Assembly: GCF_030816615.1 (NCBI RefSeq)
Contig: NZ_JAUSYD010000001.1
Coordinates: 6,346,501 to 6,410,500, forward strand
Length of the DNA stretch: 64,000 bases
Direction of reading: 5' to 3'
Source: Streptomyces sp. B1I3
GTDB lineage: Bacteria; Actinomycetota; Actinomycetes; Streptomycetales; Streptomycetaceae
In this document: positions 7,957 to 14,526 of the stretch, piece by piece
Numbering within the stretch: the stretch's first letter is position 1
Layout: the number at the start of each line of letters is the position of its first letter
Notes under the pieces: generated by a model
Database searches by the model: none
Told to the model about the DNA's origin: nothing
What the model saw: the letters and a program-made list of their open reading frames with translations, nothing else
Position numbers and translations under genes: made by a program

Positions 7957-8158
7957 GGCTTTTCACCCCTCGATCGCGTTTAACGTCCCTCCGGACTCTT
8001 CAATCTCTCATGCCTTCTTGTTTTGTTTCCGGGCCTTGTGCAAGCATCCCGTCATCCGGTCACCGGACATCACGCTCGGTGACCGGGGGTCCAGGGCGCA
8101 CCCAAGGGGTGAGAGCTCCGTCCCGGTGTGCCCGTCCACTCACACGAGGGGAACCACC
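7957..8158. promoter_or_regulatory. Divergent promoter region, ABC-F / RiPP precursor
   Basis: This 202-base divergent gap is clearly less GC-rich than its surroundings (for example tcttcaatctctcatgcc and ttcttgttttgtttcc), as expected for promoters. Both flanking genes have good ribosome-binding sites inside it (GAGGGG before GTG 7956 and before ATG 8159). I could not place -10/-35 boxes with confidence. A perfect inverted repeat lies at 8056-8086. Confidence 0.55.
8056..8086. promoter_or_regulatory. Perfect 10-bp inverted repeat in the precursor leader
   Basis: CCGGTCACCG (8056-8065) and CGGTGACCGG (8077-8086) are exact reverse complements separated by 11 bases, ending 72 bases before the precursor start. 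It may be an operator for an unseen regulator or, if transcribed, a hairpin that stabilises or attenuates the precursor mRNA. It has no U-tract, so a simple terminator is less likely. Confidence 0.6.
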
Positions 8159-8311
8159 ATGGAATCCAACGCCCAGCGTCCGGTGAACGAGGAGACCCCC
8201 GAGCTGCGCCAGCAGGACGGCGACACCTCGGGTCCGGAGCTCGAGACCGACGGTCTGGTCTTCAAGCGCGAGCTGCTCAACGAGTTCCTCGGCGGACGCG
8301 TCCGCAGCTGA
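8159..8311 (+). CDS. Putative RiPP precursor peptide, 50 residues
   Basis: A short gene starting at ATG 8159 with ACGAGGGGAA ideally placed upstream. It encodes 50 residues: an acidic, Gln/Glu/Pro-rich first 32, then an amphipathic helix-like stretch (F35-K-R-E-L-L-N-E-F-L44), then G45-G46 and R-V-R-S. The hydrophobic residues at -12 (Phe35), -7 (Leu40) and -4 (Phe43) before the double Gly match the spacing of double-glycine leader peptides. The implied core is only four residues. There is no Cys, Tyr, Trp or His, which excludes lanthionine, thiazole and biaryl chemistry. It is followed by modification genes, all on the same strand. The precursor role is inferred from size, leader motif and context; no homologue was recognised. 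Confidence 0.72.
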   Translation: MESNAQRPVNEETPELRQQDGDTSGPELETDGLVFKRELLNEFLGGRVRS

Positions 8312-8414
8312 CCGAAGCGCCACCGGGCTCCGGCAGACGCAGGGCCGGGGCCCGGTGGTGTGCGACATCGGGCCGACGAGGCGGAACGAAGGTGCCGACA
8401 CGGAGCGGGGGGCG

Positions 8415-9956
8415 GTGGTCGACGTGCGGACGGACGAGACCGGCGAGGGGAAGCGCGGCCCCCGCCCGTTCACCGTGGACATCGACGCCTGGCCGCTCAG
8501 TCTGGACCCGTACCACGTCGTGGACTTCAACCAGGCGCTCGTCCTCGACGCGCTCGTCGACCCACTCACCCGCGAGGACCCGCTCGACCCGGGGGTCGCG
8601 CTGCCCTCGGCCCTGAGCTCGCTCGACCCCCTGGACGACGGACGGACCTGGCTGCTGCGCCCGGCGCCCGGTCAGATCTGGGACGACGGCACACCCGTCC
8701 GCCCCCAGGAGATCGCGGCCGGGATCCACCGGGCCTGGGGCCCCACCGGGCTCGTGCTGCCCGACGGGTACGCCACCCACGACAGCGGTCCGGGCGGCGG
8801 CGCCCGGTCGCCGGTCACCGCACGCGTCGTCGCCGGCGACGGCGGAGCCGTCACCGGGCGCACGGTGATCGAGGTGCGGTCCTCCCTGGCGCTGCCCTAC
8901 CTCGCCGGGCTCCTGGCGTTCCCGGGCGCGGCCCCCGTGCGGGAGGAGGGACACGGCTGGACGGCCAGCGGGCCCTACCGCCCGGTGAGCGCCGACCGCC
9001 GGCTGGGCAGGATCGAGCTGCGCCGCAAACCGTCCCGCAGGACCGGCCCCGGGACACCCGCAACCGTCGTCTTCCAGGTGCACCGCGAACGCGCGCGGGC
9101 ACTCGCCGCGTTCGACGAAGGACTGCTCGACCTCTCGCTCAACACCGGTCTGCCGCCGGCGGACTTCGGCCGGCTCGCAGCCCTGCCGCACGCGACGGTA
9201 CGCACCCTGTCCATGGCCTGTCAGCTGTGGGTGCGCCCCGGCACCGACTCCGTCCTGGACACCGCTGCCGGACGGCGCGCGTTCGGCGACGGCTTCGACC
9301 GGGAGGCGGTCTCCGCCCGGCTGCAGCGGGCCGTGGTGCCGTTGCACCGGTACAGCGGGCTGTGGGACACGCACCGGCCGGCCCCTGGGATGCCCGACAT
9401 CGCGACGCCGCCGCCCCGCCGGCTTCCGCCGTCCGGCCGCCGCGCGGAACTGACCCTCACCTACGCGGACTTCCCGCCCAACGACCGGGTCGTCGCGGCC
9501 CTCGCCGCCGACATCGAAGCCCGCCTCGGCCATCGTGTCCATCCGCGCCCCCTGACCTACCGCGCGTTCGCGAAGGCCGTCACAGCCCTCGACTACGAAC
9601 TGCTGTACTGCATCAATCCGGCGCCCCTGGCGCACGTGGCCGGCTACCTCACCCAGTTCCACAGCGCCGCGGCCACCGGCAGAGCGCTCGGGCTGCGTGA
9701 CGCGGAAGTGGACGCGGCCCTCGACCGCGCCCTGCGCACGCCGGGGGCCGAGGCCTCCGCCCGGGCCTGGCAGCAGGCCGAGGCGGCCGTCCTGAGCCGG
9801 GCCCCCGTGGTGCCGCTCTTCCAGGTCAACAGCGTCACCCTGCACCGGCCCGGCTCCCCGCCACCCGCGGTGGCCGCCACCGGAGCCATCGACCTGGACC
9901 GTGCCGCCGGCCCCGCCGCGCCCCACACCCACGACCGGAAGGTCCTCTCCGCATGA
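8415..9956 (+). CDS. Family-5 solute-binding-fold protein, no signal peptide, in RiPP cluster
   Basis: About 513 residues with the SBP_bac_5 (peptide/nickel-binding) fold. Supporting segments are the N-terminal SLDPYHVVDFNQALVLDALVDPLTRED, the characteristic WLLRPAPGQIWDDGTPVRPQEIAAGIHRAW, a central ASGPYRPV segment, and a C-terminal lobe. No Sec or Tat signal and no lipobox Cys are seen, so it is probably cytoplasmic, unlike transport partners, and no ABC permease gene is nearby. GTG 8415 is preferred (GGAG nine bases upstream); GTG 8355 is an alternative. It overlaps the next gene by ATGA. It may bind the peptide intermediate or precursor, which is inference. It could instead be a periplasmic binder with a missed export signal, but the N-terminus does not look so. 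Confidence 0.72.
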   Translation: MVDVRTDETGEGKRGPRPFTVDIDAWPLSLDPYHVVDFNQALVLDALVDPLTREDPLDPGVALPSALSSLDPLDDGRTWLLRPAPGQIWDDGTPVRPQEIAAGIHRAWGPTGLVLPDGYATHDSGPGGGARSPVTARVVAGDGGAVTGRTVIEVRSSLALPYLAGLLAFPGAAPVREEGHGWTASGPYRPVSADRRLGRIELRRKPSRRTGPGTPATVVFQVHRERARALAAFDEGLLDLSLNTGLPPADFGRLAALPHATVRTLSMACQLWVRPGTDSVLDTAAGRRAFGDGFDREAVSARLQRAVVPLHRYSGLWDTHRPAPGMPDIATPPPRRLPPSGRRAELTLTYADFPPNDRVVAALAADIEARLGHRVHPRPLTYRAFAKAVTALDYELLYCINPAPLAHVAGYLTQFHSAAATGRALGLRDAEVDAALDRALRTPGAEASARAWQQAEAAVLSRAPVVPLFQVNSVTLHRPGSPPPAVAATGAIDLDRAAGPAAPHTHDRKVLSA

Positions 9957-10708
9957 CGAACACGACCACGGGCAGGGCCCATGCCTACCGGGCGGCGGAC
10001 CGGACCCCGCCGGAACTGGCCGCCCTCGGCGCCCTCCTGCGCCGCGACCCCGCCCGCCCGGTCCACCTCGACGGATTCCTGCCCGCCGAGCGGGCGGACC
10101 GCCTGGGCGATGCGGTCCGCGCGCTCCCCCGATGGGCGTCGTCGGCCGTGGTGTGGACCGAGGACCGGAGCTCCACCGTCAAGGTCACCCCGCAGGAGTG
10201 GCGGGCCGCGGAACCCGGCCGGCGGGCCGCGATCCGTGACGTCGCCCAGGACATCCCCGCCCTGTTCGACGGGGACTTCACCTACCCGGCCGCGTACCGG
10301 GAGGAGCTCTCCGACTTCTTCGTCTTCGCCGGCATGGGGCCCGTCCTGCGCACCCGGCTCGCCCGGTGGGTGGCACCGGACGGCCCGATCACCACCAACG
10401 TCGAATTCGCCCGCTACGGCCGGGACGACCAGCTCGGCGAGCACTCCGACGCGGAGTCCGACACCCTCTTCGTCCTCAACCTCTACCTCGATCCCGGATT
10501 CCGGGAGGCGGACGGCGGCGTACTCGGGTTCCGCAACGAGGCGGGGGAGGAGTTCCGCATGCCGCCCCGCTTCAACAGCGTCTCCGTGGTGCCGATCCGG
10601 CCGGGATGCGTGCACTGGGTCGAACGGTGGCGGACCGGACGCATCGGCCGGCACACCGTCAGCATCGCCGTGACCCCGGCCCCCACGACGAACGCCGAGG
10701 TGAAGTGA
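9953..10708 (+). CDS. 2OG-Fe(II) oxygenase (prolyl-4-hydroxylase-like fold), first of two
   Basis: A 251-residue protein with a double-stranded beta-helix dioxygenase core. The facial triad is visible as His164-x-Asp166 (EHSDAESDTLFVLNLYLD) and His221 (PGCVHWVERW), with Arg233 or a nearby Arg as the 2-oxoglutarate anchor (GRIGRHTVSIAV). Before the distal His is the segment RFNSVSVVPIRPGCVHWV, shared with the second oxygenase at 12749, so the two are paralogues with limited identity. It probably hydroxylates, or otherwise oxidises, a residue of the precursor peptide. It overlaps the upstream gene by four bases (ATGA), and the radical SAM gene starts two bases after its stop. This implies translational coupling. 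The substrate is inferred. Confidence 0.85.
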   Translation: MTNTTTGRAHAYRAADRTPPELAALGALLRRDPARPVHLDGFLPAERADRLGDAVRALPRWASSAVVWTEDRSSTVKVTPQEWRAAEPGRRAAIRDVAQDIPALFDGDFTYPAAYREELSDFFVFAGMGPVLRTRLARWVAPDGPITTNVEFARYGRDDQLGEHSDAESDTLFVLNLYLDPGFREADGGVLGFRNEAGEEFRMPPRFNSVSVVPIRPGCVHWVERWRTGRIGRHTVSIAVTPAPTTNAEVK

Positions 10709-10710
10709 CC

Positions 10711-12702
10711 ATGGCAGTAAGTGCTGGGAACGCTCCCGGGACGAAGAGCGCGGGGACCTCCACGAGCGGCGCGGACGGTGCGCGGTCCGTGGTGCTCGCC
10801 TTCCCGCCGCTCGTCGAGTCCAGCTTCGGCCGCTACTTCCCCTCCGTCGCCGCACTCGCCGGATACCTGGACAGCCGCGGGGTCACCACGCGGCAGTGGG
10901 ACCTCAACGAGGAGTTCGCCCTGCACCTCCTCGAACCGGCCCACCTGCAGGCGGCCGGCGAGGGCAGGCTCACCGGCCTCGAGGACCACTCACCGGAGGC
11001 GATGAGCGCGGTCGCCGGGCGTTGGCTCGCCGGTCACCGCGACACGCTCTTCGACGACGAGGGCCGTCACGCCTTCGCCGCCTCGGCCGGTCCCGCCTAC
11101 CTGCTCTCCGCCCTCGCACAGCCCTACCTCATCGATCCGGAACCGCAGTGGCTCGGCGACGCCGCGCTCCTGCGGTCCGCGCCCACGCTCGTCTACCGCA
11201 CCTACTACGCCCGCCTCGGCCTGGCCTCCCGCATTCCCGCGGACGCCTGCCTCATCGGCATCTCCGTCCCCATGGGACCGCAGCTGGTTCCGGCGCTCCT
11301 GCTGGCCGAGGCCGTCAAGGAGGTCCGCCCCGACGTACGCGTCGTGCTCGGCGGGCCCACGCTGTCGCTCATGCAGGAGGAGGACCTCACCACTCTGCTC
11401 GCCACCCACCGGCAGGTGGACGCGGTCGTCAGGTTCGACGGCGAGACGCCGCTCGCCGCCCTGTGCTCCCACGCACGCGAGGGCGGCTGGCGTCCCGGCG
11501 AGGTGGCGGGAGTGTCCTCCTGGTCGGGGCAGGGCGTCACGCACGTACCGCCCGGTCCCGGCCTGCACCCCAACGTGCTGCCGCCCGCGGCGTACGACCA
11601 CGAGCTCCTCGGCAGGCTCGTCGCCCCCGAGATCGGCATCTCCCAGGCGCGCGGCTGCTACTGGGGCAAGTGCGACTACTGCGACTTCGTCGAGCTCTAC
11701 GACGGCAGCCCGCCCTACCGCGGACGCTCGGTGAAGACCTTCATGGCCGAGCTGGAGCACCAGGTCCGCTCGCACGGCGCCCGCCACTTCGAGCTGATCA
11801 CGGAGTCCATCCCGCCCGCGTTCGCCCGGCGCTTCTCCCAGGCGGTCATCGACCGAGGGCTGGACATCGTCTGGAACTCCTTCGCCATGGTCGACCGGCG
11901 CTTCGACGCCGAACTCCTGCAGCTCATGGCCAGGGCCGGGTGCGAGTACCTCGTCATCGGCATGGAGACCACCAACACCCGCGTGCTGAACCTCGTCCAC
12001 AAGTCGGCCGACCGCGAGGAGAACCTGCGCTTCATCCGCGAGGCGCACAGCGCGGGGATGAAACTGCGGATCAACCTCATTCCCGACCTGCCCTCCACCA
12101 CCCGCGAGGAAGCTCTGGAGTCGCTCCGGGACGTCGCCGAACTCGCCGATCTCGTCGACTCGTTCACCGTGTTCCCCTTCGAGGCGACCCGGTCGTCCGA
12201 AGTCGGCCGCAACCCCGAGCGCTTCGGGCTGGTGATCGCCGACTCCGGCACGGGCACCGCCAACCAGGCGCAGTACGCCCTCAACCACCTGGGCAACATC
12301 GATCCGGCGATGACCGACGAACAGCGCCGCGGTGTCCACGAGGTGTACCAGGACTTCGCCGTCCAGCACGGCTCCGGTTACATGCGGGTGACCGGCTCGG
12401 ACTTCCTCGGGCGCCTCCCTGCCCCGGACGAGCCGTTCCGCCTCGGCACCGAGTACCTGGACGTCCTGCGGCGCGGGGAGGCACTGGTCGTCACCCACGT
12501 GCTGCGCCGCGAACGCACGGTCCTGCCCGCCGCCGTCGCCACCGGACTGACCCGCTGGCTGGACGGATCACCGCTGACCCGTCAGGACCTCGCCCACTCC
12601 TACGGGGACGACGGGGCGCGACGGGTCGTCGAGCAACTGGTCGACGCCCGGATGCTGATGACGGCCGCCGGGGCCGTCGACAACGAACCCGCCGTCGTGT
12701 GA
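10711..12702 (+). CDS. B12-binding radical SAM enzyme, RiPP-maturation type
   Basis: A 663-residue protein. Residues about 25-290 form an N-terminal cobalamin-binding-like domain (VVLAFPPLVESSFGRYFPSV; VRVVLGGPTLS; DAVVRFDGETPL). The radical SAM barrel begins at GISQARGC, with cluster cysteines Cys316, Cys321 and Cys324 in a CX4CX2C spacing instead of the textbook CX3CX2C. Further conserved parts are the GMETTN and RINLIPDLP segments. The last 80 residues (THVLRRERTVLPAAVATGLTRW ...) look like a winged-helix, PqqD/RRE-like domain. B12 radical SAM enzymes of this layout usually C-methylate unactivated carbons of peptide residues, and a few form rings. A Val or Arg of the core would be a natural target; this is inference. 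It is in a coupled operon. Confidence 0.88.
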   Translation: MAVSAGNAPGTKSAGTSTSGADGARSVVLAFPPLVESSFGRYFPSVAALAGYLDSRGVTTRQWDLNEEFALHLLEPAHLQAAGEGRLTGLEDHSPEAMSAVAGRWLAGHRDTLFDDEGRHAFAASAGPAYLLSALAQPYLIDPEPQWLGDAALLRSAPTLVYRTYYARLGLASRIPADACLIGISVPMGPQLVPALLLAEAVKEVRPDVRVVLGGPTLSLMQEEDLTTLLATHRQVDAVVRFDGETPLAALCSHAREGGWRPGEVAGVSSWSGQGVTHVPPGPGLHPNVLPPAAYDHELLGRLVAPEIGISQARGCYWGKCDYCDFVELYDGSPPYRGRSVKTFMAELEHQVRSHGARHFELITESIPPAFARRFSQAVIDRGLDIVWNSFAMVDRRFDAELLQLMARAGCEYLVIGMETTNTRVLNLVHKSADREENLRFIREAHSAGMKLRINLIPDLPSTTREEALESLRDVAELADLVDSFTVFPFEATRSSEVGRNPERFGLVIADSGTGTANQAQYALNHLGNIDPAMTDEQRRGVHEVYQDFAVQHGSGYMRVTGSDFLGRLPAPDEPFRLGTEYLDVLRRGEALVVTHVLRRERTVLPAAVATGLTRWLDGSPLTRQDLAHSYGDDGARRVVEQLVDARMLMTAAGAVDNEPAVV

Positions 12703-12748
12703 CCCGTACGGAGCAGAACGACACCTCCGCCACCCACGAGGAGAATCC

Positions 12749-13498
12749 ATGCGCAGTACCACCGAGCAGCCGACGCACCCGGAGCTCGCCGCGGCAGTGC
12801 CGTTCATCGCCCCCGAGTACCTGACCGGCGACTTCTTCGCCAGGATGGGTGACTGGTACCACGGCGACGAACCCCACCCCCTGCACCTGCACAACTTCCT
12901 GCGGCCCGAGCTCGCGGCCGCGGTGTCCACGGCCGTGCGCGGCATCCCCGACTGGTCACCGCACGCAGCGCTCTACGAAGGCCGCATGGGCAAGACGGAG
13001 TTCTGGGACGAGGAGGCGGACGCCGGCCACGAGGTCACCATCAGCCAGCTCGCCGTACGGGACATTCCCGCACTGCTCGACAGCGGGGCCATGGACCCCG
13101 CCCACCAGCAGGTCATCGAGCAGTTCCTCGCCTTCGCCCTGCTGTCCGACACACTCCGCGACTGGATCAAGGCCGGCACCGGTCTGGAACTGCGCAAGCG
13201 GGCCTTCATGGAGATCGCCGCCTACCGCCGCTCCGACGGGCTCGGCGCACACCAGGACCTGGTCCCCGGCCGGGTGCTGGCGATGAACTTCTACCTCGAC
13301 GAGAACTACCGCGCCGAGCACGGCGGCCGGCTCAGCTTCCGTGACGGCGAAGGCCGTGAGCACCACATCGAGCCCGTCTACAACAGCCTCTCCATCATTC
13401 CGATCCGCGAGGACTGCTGGCACTGGGTCGAGCCCTTCAGCAGCGACACGGTCGGCCGGTACACCATCGCCATCGGGCAGCATCTGGAGGGGAGCTGA
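12749..13498 (+). CDS. 2OG-Fe(II) oxygenase, second of two
   Basis: A 249-residue paralogue of the oxygenase at 9953. The iron triad is His168-x-Asp170 (GAHQDLVPGRVLAMNFYLDENY) and His225 (REDCWHWVEPF), with Arg237 as the likely 2-oxoglutarate ligand (GRYTIAIG). It shares the EPVYNSLSIIPIRE segment with its paralogue, but the N-terminal 90 residues differ, so the two probably act at different positions of the peptide. It starts at ATG 12749 with GAGGAGAA upstream, 46 bases after the radical SAM stop. The presence of two oxygenases points to at least two oxidative steps. The substrate is unproven. Confidence 0.85.
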   Translation: MRSTTEQPTHPELAAAVPFIAPEYLTGDFFARMGDWYHGDEPHPLHLHNFLRPELAAAVSTAVRGIPDWSPHAALYEGRMGKTEFWDEEADAGHEVTISQLAVRDIPALLDSGAMDPAHQQVIEQFLAFALLSDTLRDWIKAGTGLELRKRAFMEIAAYRRSDGLGAHQDLVPGRVLAMNFYLDENYRAEHGGRLSFRDGEGREHHIEPVYNSLSIIPIREDCWHWVEPFSSDTVGRYTIAIGQHLEGS

Positions 13499-13524
13499 AC
13501 CGCACCCTGCGCCTCCTGCCCGCC

Positions 13525-14526
13525 GTGGCGGTCCATGAGACCGAGTGCGAGACGCTCCTGAACCTCGGTGACCGGCTGCTGCGCGTCGGCGGCCCCCAGC
13601 CGCGGGTCCGCGCGGCACTGGACCGGCTGCGCACGGGAACCACGCAGGACCGGCTGGCCGCGGACTGGGCCCCCGGTGCGGTCGCGGCGCTGCTCGCCGA
13701 ACTCCGCGACCAGGGCTGGCTCACCGGGGAGAGCGAAGAGGAACGTGCCGCCTTCGCCGGGGAGACGTACGAGCGCCAGGTCGACCACCTGGCACTCTTC
13801 GGCCCCGACACGGCCGCCGCGCAGCGCCGGCTGCTCGGGTCCCGGGTCGCCGTCATCGGCCTGGGAGGCATCGGCGGCATCGTCACCCAGCACCTGGTGG
13901 GAGCGGGCGTCAGCCGGTTCTGGCTCGTCGACGACGACTGCGTGGCCGGCCACAACCTCAACCGCCAGTTCACGTACGGGTCACAGGACATCGGCAGTCC
14001 CAAGACCCGGGCGCTCGCCCGCAGTCTGTCCGCCCTGCGGCCCGGCATCCGCACCACCGGCGTACGGAAGCGGATCACGGAGGCCGCCCAGCTCTTCGAC
14101 GAGCTCCCCGGCGACCTGGACCTGGTGATCGTGGCCGCGGACACCCCGCCGGGTCTCCCGGACGTCGTGTGGGAGTGGGCCGTGGCCACGGGCACCCCCA
14201 CGGCCGTCGCGGCTGTCGGTGTCGGCATCGGCTTCTGGGGCCCCGTCCTCGTGCCCGCCCGCGACGGCTGCTGGCCGTGCTTCGAGCGCGGCCGGCGAGC
14301 CGTCCTCACGGGACTGGAACGAACCGTCGAGGACCGATCCGCCGAACCTGCCCCCTTCTCCTTCGGTCCGAGCAATACAGTGATCGCCGCGATGCTCGCC
14401 CATGACGTCGTGGAGTTCCTGTGCAGCGGATCGTGCCCCACCCTGGGCCGCCGTGCCGCGCTGGACTTCCGGCGCCAACGGATCACCCACAGCGAAGAAA
14501 TGAAGTGCTCGTGTCCGACGACCTGA
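13525..14526 (+). CDS. RRE plus E1/ThiF-type adenylating enzyme, MccB-like
   Basis: At least 333 residues. The N-terminal 80 look like a winged-helix peptide-recognition (RRE) domain, as in MccB and the ThiF-like partners of azoline synthetases. Residues 107-300 form the ThiF/E1 fold: nucleotide loop GLGGIGG (112-118), acidic DDD at 136-138, N-x-x-R-type NLNRQ at 144-148, Lys160, and cysteines CWPC (249-252) with a C-terminal CSC (328-330), probably the structural zinc site. Such enzymes adenylate a peptide carboxylate or side chain. No YcaO partner exists here, favouring MccB-like chemistry. GTG 13525 is the first standard start, but family-like sequence (TLRLLPAV) continues in frame upstream, so a CTG near 13507 or 13495 may be the true start. 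Confidence 0.82.
   Translation: MAVHETECETLLNLGDRLLRVGGPQPRVRAALDRLRTGTTQDRLAADWAPGAVAALLAELRDQGWLTGESEEERAAFAGETYERQVDHLALFGPDTAAAQRRLLGSRVAVIGLGGIGGIVTQHLVGAGVSRFWLVDDDCVAGHNLNRQFTYGSQDIGSPKTRALARSLSALRPGIRTTGVRKRITEAAQLFDELPGDLDLVIVAADTPPGLPDVVWEWAVATGTPTAVAAVGVGIGFWGPVLVPARDGCWPCFERGRRAVLTGLERTVEDRSAEPAPFSFGPSNTVIAAMLAHDVVEFLCSGSCPTLGRRAALDFRRQRITHSEEMKCSCPTT

Noticed and set aside
8018-8158. A longer in-frame start for the precursor peptide (97 residues).
   Set aside because: The extension is the AT-richer promoter region, has no peptide-like character, and an ideal ribosome site precedes ATG 8159.
8159-8311. The last residues Arg-Val-Arg recall the Arg-Val-argininal part of the protease inhibitor antipain.
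   Set aside because: A three-residue match is weak, and the oxygenases, B12 radical SAM enzyme and ABC-F have no place in a simple peptide aldehyde. I treat it as coincidence.
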